NCBI GenBank assembly: GCA_027214345.1 | Contig: JAPWHR010000010.1 | Coordinates: 1-64,000, forward strand | Reading direction: 5' to 3' | Origin: Comamonadaceae bacterium G21597-S1 | Lineage (GTDB): Bacteria > Pseudomonadota > Gammaproteobacteria > Burkholderiales > Burkholderiaceae_C | Length of the DNA: 64,000 nt | Shown: positions 1 to 7,740 of the stretch, piece by piece | Numbering within the stretch: the stretch's first letter is position 1 | Layout of the letters: each line of letters opens with the position of its first letter | Notes under the pieces: generated by a model | The model's database searches: none | Told to the model about the DNA's origin: nothing | What the model saw: the letters and a program-made list of their open reading frames with translations, nothing else | Made by a program: the position numbers and the translations under genes

Positions 1-83
1 CAACTTTGCTCGCACTGTTGGGAGCCCCGGGGCACTGACAAGTTTCAGAGGGAAGAGATTTTTTTACAGCCTCAACGAAAAGC

Positions 84-143
84 GTTTATCTGCCGCGCAG
101 CCATGTGTGTAAAGACCAAGAGCACCTCCTGCGGCAGATAAAC
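84..143. repeat. 13-bp perfect inverted repeat with 34-bp loop
   Basis: GTTTATCTGCCGC at 84-96 is exactly complementary to GCGGCAGATAAAC at 131-143. The arms are AT-richer than the surroundings and no gene lies inside. It could be the end of a decayed mobile element, a long stem-loop or a regulatory site. No target-site duplication is evident. Confidence 0.55.
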
Positions 144-291
144 CTTGTTGGACTGAACCACGCCAAGCGCGGCGGCGATAGGGGATTAGATGCCCAAGCT
201 ATCACTTTCGACCGGATTATGGCCCGGCTGCAGGGAGATCGAATAGTGGACAAACGGGATAGATCGTTGATCTTGCGGGCCCGATGCACGA

Positions 292-311
292 GCAGCCGAT
301 TTGTCGGCTGC
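292..311 (-). terminator. Putative hairpin terminator after the EEP phosphohydrolase gene
   Basis: GCAGCCGA (292-299) and TCGGCTGC (304-311) form a perfect 8-bp stem with a 4-base loop, 12 bases beyond the stop codon of the minus-strand gene ending at 323. No T-run follows on the minus strand, so it is either a weak intrinsic terminator or a 3' stabilising hairpin. Confidence 0.45.
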
Positions 312-322
312 CGTCGGCAGGT

Positions 323-1180
323 CTATCGGACGTCCCCGAGCTCCAGCAACACCGGCTGATGGTCCGACACCTTGGTGGTCCCGTCCACCGTCACTCCTCG
401 TACCTGCTGCTGCAGGTTCCCGCTGACAAACACGAAGTCGCAAGCAATCGGTACCGGTCCATAGCGGGTATCGAACAGGCGAAATGTCGGGTCGTGTGGC
501 CGCGTGTCGTGCATGACTTTCCACGCGTCCGTCAGGCGACTGATCCCGATCGGCGCTTCAGCCTGGATCACGCCGTATTCCGCATCGGTCGTCTCGAAGT
601 TGAAATCCCCGCACAGGATCGCCTGCGTCGTGTGGACCTTGTTCTGGAATGGACTGCCGCTCTCGTCGTCCAGCGGCGGATCGACGACATGGCCGCAGGC
701 CTGGCGGTGCAGGTCGACCAGGGCCTTGGCTTGCGCCATGCGTTGCAGCCGCGAATAGAACTCCAGATGCGTGGTCAGCACGCGGATCGGGCCGAGCTCG
801 GACAACACGGTGGCGGTGGTGCAAATGCGCGGCATGCTGCGTTTGCCGAGGTCGGGCGGGTAGGGCAGCGGGTAGGACTGCGTCTGCGCGATCGGCAGCC
901 GGGTGGCGATCAGGTTGCCGAACTGTTGGCGCTGGCCTTGCCGTCCGAGTTCGGTGACGGCAGCGCCGAAAACGATCTCGTATTCGGGCAGCAGCTCGCG
1001 CAGCCGCGCCACCTGGTCGAACCCGGCGTCACCGGTGAGTTGCGGGTAGTGGACGGCGACTTCCTGCAGGCACAACACGTCGAAGTCGGCCATGGCGCGG
1101 GCATGGGCGACGACCCGGTCCATGTCCACGGTGTCATCGATGCCGCAGAACCATTGCACGTTCCAGGTGATGAGTTTCAT
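323..1180 (-). CDS. Endonuclease/exonuclease/phosphatase (EEP) family phosphohydrolase
   Basis: A 285-aa cytoplasmic protein with the EEP-superfamily landmarks in order: WNVQW at 6-10, LQE ending at metal-ligand Glu40, THLE at 137-140, GDFNF at 191-195 and SDHQP at 272-276. These are the conserved metal and catalytic positions of DNase I-like phosphodiesterases. The substrate cannot be read from sequence. It is the last gene of a minus-strand set starting with the Ugp-type transporter, 33 bp after the dehydrogenase gene, so a small phosphodiester or phosphomonoester taken up by that transporter is more likely than DNA (inference). No strong Shine-Dalgarno sequence precedes the ATG, but the start fits the family N-terminus. 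Confidence 0.85.
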   Translation of the reverse strand: MKLITWNVQWFCGIDDTVDMDRVVAHARAMADFDVLCLQEVAVHYPQLTGDAGFDQVARLRELLPEYEIVFGAAVTELGRQGQRQQFGNLIATRLPIAQTQSYPLPYPPDLGKRSMPRICTTATVLSELGPIRVLTTHLEFYSRLQRMAQAKALVDLHRQACGHVVDPPLDDESGSPFQNKVHTTQAILCGDFNFETTDAEYGVIQAEAPIGISRLTDAWKVMHDTRPHDPTFRLFDTRYGPVPIACDFVFVSGNLQQQVRGVTVDGTTKVSDHQPVLLELGDVR

Positions 1181-1213
1181 GGGGCCGTTGCTGCCGATGA
1201 GCGTGTCTGTGGT

Positions 1214-2104
1214 TCAATCCTTGGCCGCGGGCCCGAGCAGGCGGACCAGTTCCGGCAGCAAGGTGCCCGGCGCAGCCTTGGCGTCTGCGCCTTGCAGCGT
1301 GGACAACACGGCGGAGGCAATCGCCAGGTGCGCCTGGGCGTCGTCGGCCATGGTCTGGTAATAACCCATGTCTTTGCAGGCGTTGGCGATCGAGAAACGC
1401 AGGCCGGAGGTGTCTTGCGCCAGCAGGTAGGGCTTGAGCCGTTCCAACGCGATGCCGCCGCCGCCGCCCTTGGCCAGCACGTCGACGAACACCTCGGGCG
1501 CGACGCCATTGCGCTGCGCGCAGGCCGCCGCTTCGGCGATCAGCGCCACCGATCCCAGCGACACGTAGTTGTGCAGCAGCTTCATGCTGTGGCCGCTACC
1601 CACGGCGCCGACATGGGTGATGTTCTCGGCAAAACAGGCCAGCAGCGGGCGGTACGTATCGAACAACGCCGCGTCGCCACCGACCAGCAGGTTGAGCCGG
1701 CCTTCGGCGGCTTCCTTGGGGGTTCGGGTCATCGGCGCATCCAGCATCGTGCTGCCCGCCTTGGCGACGGCCTCGGCCATGCGGATGGTCGATGACGGGA
1801 TGGCCGTGGAGCAGTCGATGACCACGCTGCCGGGTTTCAGGCCGGACAACACCCCGCCGGCACCGGTCAATACGGCTTCGACCTGGGGCGAGCCGGTCAA
1901 CACCAGGATCACCACCTCCGAACGCGCGGCGAGTTCGGCCGCGCTGGAGAAGGTCTCGGCACCGGCAGCCGTGAGGTCGTCCAGTGGCTGGTTGCCCGCG
2001 TGTTCCAGCACGGCCAATGCATGGCCGTGCTTGAGCAGGTTGCTGGCGATGCCGTGGCCCATCATGCCGATGCCGACCATGCCGACGTTTGTCTTCTTCA
2101 TCAT
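1214..2104 (-). CDS. 3-hydroxyisobutyrate dehydrogenase-like NAD(P)-dependent oxidoreductase
   Basis: A 296-aa beta-hydroxyacid dehydrogenase. The N-terminal Rossmann motif GIGMMG is at 11-16, and the catalytic Lys174 lies in GSGHSMKLLHN (169-179), matching the family pattern GxGxxxKxxxN. The substrate loop reads DAPMTRTPKEA at about 122-132 instead of the common DAPVSGG, so the substrate probably differs from 3-hydroxyisobutyrate. The start at 2104 is preceded by GGAGA eight bases upstream; a longer frame to 2137 lacks such a site. The gene follows the permease genes on the same strand and is probably co-transcribed with the importer, oxidising or reducing a small hydroxy acid derived from its cargo. 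Confidence 0.88.
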   Translation of the reverse strand: MMKKTNVGMVGIGMMGHGIASNLLKHGHALAVLEHAGNQPLDDLTAAGAETFSSAAELAARSEVVILVLTGSPQVEAVLTGAGGVLSGLKPGSVVIDCSTAIPSSTIRMAEAVAKAGSTMLDAPMTRTPKEAAEGRLNLLVGGDAALFDTYRPLLACFAENITHVGAVGSGHSMKLLHNYVSLGSVALIAEAAACAQRNGVAPEVFVDVLAKGGGGGIALERLKPYLLAQDTSGLRFSIANACKDMGYYQTMADDAQAHLAIASAVLSTLQGADAKAAPGTLLPELVRLLGPAAKD

Positions 2105-2249
2105 GTTTCGATTCTCCGGAAAAGGTTTGCCATCCATTGTGTTGCATGCGGCCGGCCCGGTTGCCGCGGCTGCGGCGCCGTCGGCAGCGTCGCGGCAACG
2201 GCAAGGCCAGCGCGACGGCGGCCTCCCCGTCGTCCGCCGCGCCCGGGCC

Positions 2250-3083
2250 TCACTTGATTCCTGCCCGCATGAAACTCTGCACGAACTGGCGCTGGAACAG
2301 CAGGAAACCGACCAGCAGCGGCGCCGACGTCATCAGGGTGGCGGCCGTGATCACCGACCAGTCCACACCCTGGTCGGTCGACGAGAACACCTGCAGGCCC
2401 ACCGTCAGGGGGCGCGCCTCGACGCTGTTGGTGATGATCAGCGGCCACAGGAAGTTGTTCCAGTGGAAACTGACCGACACCAGCGCGAACGCGGTGTAGA
2501 CCGGCCGCGCCAGCGGAATGTAGATGCGCCACAGGATCTGCATCGCGCTGGCGCCCTCGACCCGCGCCGCCTCGTCGAGTTCCTTCGGGATGCCCATGAA
2601 GGTCTGGCGCAGCAGGAAGATCGCGAACGCGGAGGCGAAATACGGCAGGCCGATCGCCAGCAGCGTGTCGACCACGCCCAGCGTGGCCATGGTCTTGTAG
2701 TTCTCGACCAGCAGGATGTCGGGCATGATCATCAGCTGCACCAGCACCAGCGCGAACAATACGTTCTTGCCGGCGAATTCGTACCGGGCGAAGGCGTAGG
2801 CGGCCAGCGTGCTGAGCACCAGCTGGCAGGCCAGGATCATCGCCACCAGCAGGATGGTATTGAGGAAATACTGCGCAAACGGCGCCGCCTCCCAGGCCCG
2901 CGCAAAGTTGTCCAGCGTCAACGGCGCCAGCAGTTCGAAGCGGGTCGAATATTCGGACGGATGAAAAGCGGTCCACACCGCATACGCCAGCGGCAATATC
3001 CACAGCAGCGCCAGCATCCAGGCGGCCAGCGTGTCGATCCAGGTCGGGTCGTTGTAGACCAGGCGGTTGGGACGCACCTTCAT
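2250..3083 (-). CDS. ABC transporter permease, UgpE/MalG type
   Basis: A 277-aa inner-membrane permease of the carbohydrate/glycerol-phosphate type (CUT1 family). Several strongly hydrophobic segments are visible and the cytoplasmic EAA loop reads KELDEAARVEGASAMQILWR, the coupling site for the ATPase. The ATG at 3083 overlaps the stop of the upstream permease gene (ATGA), indicating translational coupling. With the partner permease it would form the channel of the importer encoded at 2250-6439. The cargo is not certain; glycerol-3-phosphate, glycerophosphodiesters or sugars are all possible for this family. Confidence 0.9.
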   Translation of the reverse strand: MKVRPNRLVYNDPTWIDTLAAWMLALLWILPLAYAVWTAFHPSEYSTRFELLAPLTLDNFARAWEAAPFAQYFLNTILLVAMILACQLVLSTLAAYAFARYEFAGKNVLFALVLVQLMIMPDILLVENYKTMATLGVVDTLLAIGLPYFASAFAIFLLRQTFMGIPKELDEAARVEGASAMQILWRIYIPLARPVYTAFALVSVSFHWNNFLWPLIITNSVEARPLTVGLQVFSSTDQGVDWSVITAATLMTSAPLLVGFLLFQRQFVQSFMRAGIK

Positions 3084-3970
3084 TTGTAGTGCACCTTGCG
3101 ATCGAGCAGGAAGAACTGCGCCAGCGCGACGGTTGCGAGCACCGCCAGCAACACCACGGTGATCGCCGCGGCATAGGCGGTGTCCCAGAACTTGAAGCCG
3201 ACCTCGTACAGGTGGTACAGCAGCAACGTGGACGCGTTGTCCGGCCCGCCGCGGGTGAGCACGATGATATGGTCGACCATGCGTACCGCGTTGATGACGG
3301 CGTTGACCATGACGAACAGTGTGGTGGGCATCAGCAGCGGCCACTGCACGCGGCTAAAGAAATACCAGCGCGATGCGCCTTCGATGGCCGCGGCCTCGCG
3401 CAGGCTGGGGTTCAGGCTCTGCAAGGCGGCCAGGTAGAAGATCATGAAAAAGCCGGCTTCCTTCCAGACCGCCACCAGCGTGACCGCGCCCAGCGCGGTG
3501 CGCTGGTCGCCGAGCCAGTTGTGCGACGGCAGGCCGAACAGCCCGGTGATCTGCTCGAGCAATCCGTACGATGGCGTATAGAAGAACAGCCAGATGTTGG
3601 CCACGGCGATCATCGGCAGCACGGTGGGCGTGAAATACGCCATGCGCAGGAAGCCCCGTCCGGCAATGCGTTCGTTGACCCACAAGGCCATCACCAGCGC
3701 CAGCGCGATCGACGCCGGAATCGTCGCCAGTGCAAACCACAGGTTGTTGGTCGCCGCTTTCCAGAACACCGGGTCGCCGGCCATGACCTCGTAGTTCTCC
3801 AGGCCGACCCAGACCGCCGGGCGCGACCCCTTGGGCGTCGAGAAGAAACTGTCGACCAGCGTGGCCACCGCCGGGTAATGCGTGAATGCGACCAGCAGTA
3901 CGAAGGCCGGCAGCAGCAGCAGGTAGGCGTGTACGGATCGGATGCCGGAGGACGGGGACGCGGTGGACAC
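3080..3970 (-). CDS. ABC transporter permease, UgpA/MalF type
   Basis: A 296-aa inner-membrane permease with six predicted transmembrane segments, the first at about residues 16-36 (YLLLLPAFVLLVAF). The EAA loop is SLREAAAIEGASRWYFFSRV. It overlaps the next permease by four bases and lies about 130 bp after the binding-protein gene; that gap contains two strong hairpins (4011-4082). This is the standard binding protein, permease, permease order of CUT1 importers. Confidence 0.9.
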   Translation of the reverse strand: MSTASPSSGIRSVHAYLLLLPAFVLLVAFTHYPAVATLVDSFFSTPKGSRPAVWVGLENYEVMAGDPVFWKAATNNLWFALATIPASIALALVMALWVNERIAGRGFLRMAYFTPTVLPMIAVANIWLFFYTPSYGLLEQITGLFGLPSHNWLGDQRTALGAVTLVAVWKEAGFFMIFYLAALQSLNPSLREAAAIEGASRWYFFSRVQWPLLMPTTLFVMVNAVINAVRMVDHIIVLTRGGPDNASTLLLYHLYEVGFKFWDTAYAAAITVVLLAVLATVALAQFFLLDRKVHYK

Positions 3971-4010
3971 GGGGGTTTTCAGCCTGGCAGGTGGTGCGTT
4001 GGAAAACGAC

Positions 4011-4082
4011 CGAAGGGCCGCAGCGTGGCTAGCGGCCCTTCGACAGGTTCAGGGCGAACGGCGGCTTGCCGCTGGTTCGCCC
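4011..4082. repeat. Pair of REP-like hairpins between binding-protein and permease genes
   Basis: First hairpin: 11-bp stem CGAAGGGCCGC (4011-4021) with GCGGCCCTTCG (4032-4042), loop 10. Second: GGGCGAAC (4052-4059) with GTTCGCCC (4075-4082), enclosing GCGGC-TT-GCCGC (4061-4072). The stretch CCCTTCGACAGGTTCAGGGC resembles a REP-type intergenic repeat often met in proteobacterial genomes. By analogy with malE-malF, such hairpins can protect the binding-protein mRNA and lower permease expression (inference). Confidence 0.7.
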
Positions 4083-4098
4083 GTCGGTTGCCGTGGTT

Positions 4099-5391
4099 TC
4101 ACTTGTAGCCGCGCAACAGCCGGTCGGCTTCGCGTTGCGCGTCCTGCATCGCCTGGGCGGGCGTCTTGGTCCCGGTCAATGCGGCCTGCAGTCCGTCGTT
4201 CAGCGCCTTGGTCACACGCTGGTTGTCATGGGTGGAGAACTCGGACAGCGCAAACGGCAACTGGTCGCGCGCCACCACCGCCGGCGGGAAGTCGCGGCCG
4301 TATTTGCGCAACGTGTCAGTCAGGTAGGCGGCCTCCGAAGTCGCGACGTAGCCGGTCTCCATGCTCCAGCGCGCCGCACGTTCGGGGTGGGTGATCCACT
4401 TGACGAACTTGAACGCCGCTTCCTGCTGCGCTGGTGTCGACTTCTTGAAGATGTAGAAGTTGCCGCCGCCGGTGGGCGAGCCGCGCCGCTTGCCTTGCGG
4501 CAGCATGGCCACGCCGAAGTCGAACTTGGCGTTGTTGCGCACATTGGTCAGGTTGCCGGTGGTGGTCCACATCATCGCCACCTTCTTCTCGAAGAAGTCC
4601 TTGGGTGTGGTGCCCCATTCGACGATGCCCGGGGGGTGCACACCCTGCTTGGCCAGGTCGACCCAGTACTGCAACGCCTCGATCACCTTGGGATCGTCGA
4701 ACTTCACCGCATTGCCCGCGTCGTTGGCCATGACCACGTCGTTCTGGATTGCCAGCGCCTGGAACAACCAGTACGGGAAACCGCTGGACGGGATCTGGAT
4801 GCCGTATTGCGTGACCTTGCCCGAACCGTCCTTGACCGTGAGCTTTTTCGCGTAGTCGGCCATCTCGGCCCAGGTCTGGGGCGGCTTGTTCGGATCCAGG
4901 CCCGCCGCCTTGAAAGCGTCCTTGTTGTAATACAGCACGATGGTCGAGCGCTGGAACGGAATGCCCCAGGTCTTGCCACCGGTCTGGCTGTTGAGCATGA
5001 AGGCCTTGTAGAAGCCGCCCATCCACTTCTTGTCGTCGGCGCTCTTGGCGAAGTCGTCGAACGGGATGATGGCGTCCTCGTCGATCAACGTGAACATGTC
5101 GGTCGACAGCAGCACCGAGGTCACCGGCGGCGTGCCGGCCTTGTGTGCGGTCAGCGCCTTGACGATGGTGTCCTGGTAGCTGCCGGCGTAGATCGGCGTG
5201 ACCTTGATCGACGGGTTCTCCTTCGTGAAGTCGGCCGCCAGGCCGTCGATGGTCGCCGTGATGGCGCCGCCGACTGCGACCGGATAGAAGAAGGAAATCT
5301 CGGTCTGCGCCTGCGCGGCCGCGCCGAACGGCAGGCTGGCGGCCGCCAGCGCGGCGGCGGCGATCAGGCGGTTGAAGCTTTTTCTGTGCAT
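4099..5391 (-). CDS. ABC transporter periplasmic substrate-binding protein, UgpB-like
   Basis: A 430-aa exported solute-binding protein (family 1, UgpB/MalE type). A Sec signal peptide is clear: KSFNR, then a hydrophobic AAAALAAASLPFGAAAQA stretch, with cleavage near residue 24. The mature protein begins with a typical strand (TEISFFYPV), and the UgpB-like features include FTKENPSIKVTPIYAGSYQD and WGIPFQRSTIVLYYNKDAF. The start at 5391 is supported by GGAGAGATCC just upstream. It lies between the ATPase gene and the permease genes, 34 bp after the ATPase stop. The FQRST region and Trp/Tyr-rich pocket are compatible with a polar phosphate or polyol ligand, but the ligand is not established. 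Confidence 0.9.
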   Translation of the reverse strand: MHRKSFNRLIAAAALAAASLPFGAAAQAQTEISFFYPVAVGGAITATIDGLAADFTKENPSIKVTPIYAGSYQDTIVKALTAHKAGTPPVTSVLLSTDMFTLIDEDAIIPFDDFAKSADDKKWMGGFYKAFMLNSQTGGKTWGIPFQRSTIVLYYNKDAFKAAGLDPNKPPQTWAEMADYAKKLTVKDGSGKVTQYGIQIPSSGFPYWLFQALAIQNDVVMANDAGNAVKFDDPKVIEALQYWVDLAKQGVHPPGIVEWGTTPKDFFEKKVAMMWTTTGNLTNVRNNAKFDFGVAMLPQGKRRGSPTGGGNFYIFKKSTPAQQEAAFKFVKWITHPERAARWSMETGYVATSEAAYLTDTLRKYGRDFPPAVVARDQLPFALSEFSTHDNQRVTKALNDGLQAALTGTKTPAQAMQDAQREADRLLRGYK

Positions 5392-5425
5392 GGATCTCTC
5401 CGGTGGGTGGTGGACGTGAGGAAAA

Positions 5426-6439
5426 TCAGTCGAGCCGGCTGCCCGCGGCGTCGAAAAAGTGCTGCTCCTGCCGCGGCCAGCGCAACTGGACCTGCTCGCC
5501 GGCGCGCAGTTCGCAGCGGCCGTCGGTGCGCACCGTGATCTGCTCGGAGCCGACCGCGCAGCGCAGCACCAGGTCGGAGCCCAGGTATTCCAGGCTGCGG
5601 ACCTGCGCCGGCACGTCGCCGCCGAGCGTGACCGCTTCCGGGCGTATGCCCAGCGTCGCGCCGCCATGGCCGACAAACACGCTGCTGCCGGCAATGTTGC
5701 CTTGTTCGAGTTTGAGCAGGTTCATCGCCGGCGTGCCGATGAAACGCGCGGCAAAGGTGGTGGCCGGCATCGCGTAGAGCTGGCGCGGCGCCGCGGTCTG
5801 CTCGATGCGGCCCTTGTTGAGCAGCACCACCTGGTCGGCCATGCTCATGGCCTCGGCCTGGTCGTGCGTGACATAGACCACGGTCAACCCCAGGCGCAGC
5901 TGCAACTCTCGCAGCTCGTGGCGCATCTCCTGGCGCAGCTGGGCGTCGAGGTTGGACAGCGGCTCGTCCATCAGGCAAATCTTCGCCTGCGCGACCAGCG
6001 CGCGGCCGAGTGCGACCCGTTGCTGCTGCCCGCCCGAGAGCTGGGACGGCTTGCGATCGAGCAGCTGGTCCAGGCCCAGCAGTGCGGCGGTCTCGCGCAG
6101 CCGCTGCTCGCGCTCGGTTTTGGGTACCTTGCGCACCGACAGTCCGAAGCCGATGTTGTCGGCTACGGTCATGTGCGGGAACAGCGCGTAGTTCTGGAAC
6201 ACCATTGCGATGCCGCGCTCGGCCGGCGGCAGCGCGGTGACGTCACGTTCGTTGACGAACACCTGGCCGCTGCTGGCCGACTCGAGCCCAGCGATGACGC
6301 GCAGCGTGGTCGACTTGCCGCAGCCCGACGGGCCGAGCAATACGCAGAAGCTGCCTTCGGCAATGTCCAGCGCGATGCCGTCCAGGCCCTTGGTGCTGGC
6401 CCACTGTTTTGTGACGGACACAAGACGGATCGATGACAT
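5426..6439 (-). CDS. ABC transporter ATP-binding protein, UgpC/MalK type
   Basis: A 337-aa ATPase energising the importer at 2250-5391. It shows Walker A GPSGCGKST, signature LSGGQQQR, Walker B LMDEPLSNLD and the H-loop VYVTHDQ, followed by a C-terminal OB-type regulatory domain with IRPEAV, as in UgpC and MalK. The ATG at 6439 has no Shine-Dalgarno sequence. A good -10 (TATACT) ends seven bases before it, so the mRNA is probably leaderless and starts at the AUG (see promoter at 6446-6474). The open frame extends further upstream, but those codons carry no conserved sequence. Confidence 0.9.
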   Translation of the reverse strand: MSSIRLVSVTKQWASTKGLDGIALDIAEGSFCVLLGPSGCGKSTTLRVIAGLESASSGQVFVNERDVTALPPAERGIAMVFQNYALFPHMTVADNIGFGLSVRKVPKTEREQRLRETAALLGLDQLLDRKPSQLSGGQQQRVALGRALVAQAKICLMDEPLSNLDAQLRQEMRHELRELQLRLGLTVVYVTHDQAEAMSMADQVVLLNKGRIEQTAAPRQLYAMPATTFAARFIGTPAMNLLKLEQGNIAGSSVFVGHGGATLGIRPEAVTLGGDVPAQVRSLEYLGSDLVLRCAVGSEQITVRTDGRCELRAGEQVQLRWPRQEQHFFDAAGSRLD

Positions 6440-6445
6440 GCGGGC

Positions 6446-6474
6446 AGTATAAGGACGCCATGTGACCAAATGAA
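6446..6474 (-). promoter_or_regulatory. Predicted sigma70 promoter giving a leaderless transporter mRNA
   Basis: On the minus strand TTCATT (6474-6469) is separated by 17 bp from TATACT (6451-6446). The ATG of the ATPase gene begins only seven bases after the -10, so transcription should start at or next to the A of ATG. Confidence 0.5.
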
Positions 6475-6483
6475 GACGCATTT

Positions 6484-6515
6484 TTGACAAACGCGGGCAA
6501 GAGGCTTCGTACAAT
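6484..6515 (+). promoter_or_regulatory. Candidate promoter of the DmdA-like gene with 20-bp spacer
   Basis: A perfect -35 TTGACA (6484-6489) and a good -10 TACAAT (6510-6515) are separated by 20 bp instead of 17. Such spacing is typical of promoters that need DNA distortion by an activator of MerR type. No MerR gene lies nearby, so the control is unknown. Confidence 0.45.
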
Positions 6516-6593
6516 CCGCCGGCACAGCGCAGCATGTCGGTCCGCACGGGCGGCGATGGGGCGCCTTCCATCCCCCTGTTTCGGGAGTCGCCC

Positions 6594-7700
6594 ATGCATG
6601 CACCCTTGCTCGCCCGTTCGCGCCGGACCCGTCGCACGCCGTTCACCGACCGCGTCACGGCGGCGGGAGTCAAGGCCTACACGGTCTACAACCACATGCT
6701 GCTGCCGGCGGTGTTCCGTTCGGTGGAGGAGGACTACCACCACCTGAAGTCGGCGGTGCAGCTGTGGGACGTGGCCTGCGAACGCCAGATCGAGCTGCGC
6801 GGCCCGGACGCCGAACGGCTGCTGCAGATGACCAGCCCGCGCGACCTCTCGCGCATGGCGACCGACCAGTGTTATTACGTGCCCATCGTGGATGTGAACG
6901 GCGGCATGATCAACGACCCGATCGTGCTCAAGCTCGCAAGCGACCGGTTCTGGGTCTCGATCGCCGACAGCGACCTGATGTATTACTACAAGGGCCTGGC
7001 CGGTGGCTTCGGCATGGACGTGCTGGTATCCGAACCGGACATCTCGCCACTGGCGATCCAGGGGCCGAAGGCCGACATCCTGGTCGAGCGGCTGTTCGGA
7101 CGGGACATTCGAGAGACGAAATTCTTCCGCCACAAGACCATCACCTTCCAGGGCCAGGACATGGTGATCGCGCGTTCGGGCTGGTCGCGCCAGATCGGAT
7201 TCGAGATCTATGTCGACGGCAGCCAGCACGGCCCGGCCTTGTGGGACCACATCATGGAAGCGGGCGAAGACCTGGACATCCGCGCCGGCTGCCCGAACGG
7301 CATCGAACGCATCGAGGCCGGGCTGCTGAGTTACGGCAACGACGTGACGCTGGAGAACACGCCGTTCGAGGCCGACCTGGGCAAATACGTGCAGCTCGAC
7401 CGGGTGCCGACCTGCCGTGCCCGCGCCGCGCTGCTGGAGAAGCAGCAGCCCGAGCGCCAGCTGCGCGCGGTCGAGATGTCGGGCGAGCCGCTACCGGCCT
7501 GCACCGAGATCTGGCCGCTGTCCACCACGGACGGCCGGCGCGCCGGCCACGTCGGCTCGGCCGCGTATTCGCCGGACTTCAAGACGAATATCGGCATCGC
7601 GATGGTCGAGGCGGCGTATTGGGATGCGGGTACGGCGCTGGTCGTGCATACGCCGGTGGGCAAGCGGGATGTGCTGGTGCGGGCGAAGTACTGGATCTGA
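6594..7700 (+). CDS. GcvT-family tetrahydrofolate-dependent methyltransferase, DmdA-like
   Basis: A 368-aa protein of the glycine-cleavage T / dimethylsulfoniopropionate demethylase fold, close to the usual DmdA length. It has the N-terminal TVYNHMLLP segment, the folate-domain stretch VQLWDVACERQIELRGPDA, and GCPNGIERIEAGLLSYGND followed by TPFEADLGKYV, all typical of the folate-binding barrel family. Such enzymes move a one-carbon group from an N- or S-methyl donor to tetrahydrofolate. Whether this is true DmdA or an aminomethyltransferase paralogue cannot be decided here. The ATG at 6594 has GGGAG seven bases upstream. It is divergent from the Ugp-type importer and may act on its cargo (inference). 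Confidence 0.75.
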   Translation: MHAPLLARSRRTRRTPFTDRVTAAGVKAYTVYNHMLLPAVFRSVEEDYHHLKSAVQLWDVACERQIELRGPDAERLLQMTSPRDLSRMATDQCYYVPIVDVNGGMINDPIVLKLASDRFWVSIADSDLMYYYKGLAGGFGMDVLVSEPDISPLAIQGPKADILVERLFGRDIRETKFFRHKTITFQGQDMVIARSGWSRQIGFEIYVDGSQHGPALWDHIMEAGEDLDIRAGCPNGIERIEAGLLSYGNDVTLENTPFEADLGKYVQLDRVPTCRARAALLEKQQPERQLRAVEMSGEPLPACTEIWPLSTTDGRRAGHVGSAAYSPDFKTNIGIAMVEAAYWDAGTALVVHTPVGKRDVLVRAKYWI

Positions 7701-7740
7701 GGGCGTATTGCGCGGCGCGCACGGCCGCGCGTGACTGGCC

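Larger units (their letters stand above)
1..322. other. Non-coding left edge
   Basis: No convincing gene is seen in these 322 bases. Short open frames exist on both strands but lack a ribosome binding site and any recognisable motif. The first 90 bases are less GC-rich than the rest of the window and include a run of seven T. The segment holds the inverted repeat at 84-143 and the hairpin at 292-311, listed separately. It may be the tail of a decayed element or the region between two operons. Confidence 0.5.

Noticed and set aside
1-322. Short open frames at 86-289 (minus) and 105-359 (plus) as genes
   Set aside because: No ribosome binding site, no motif and overlapping frames on both strands; they probably arise by chance around the inverted repeat.
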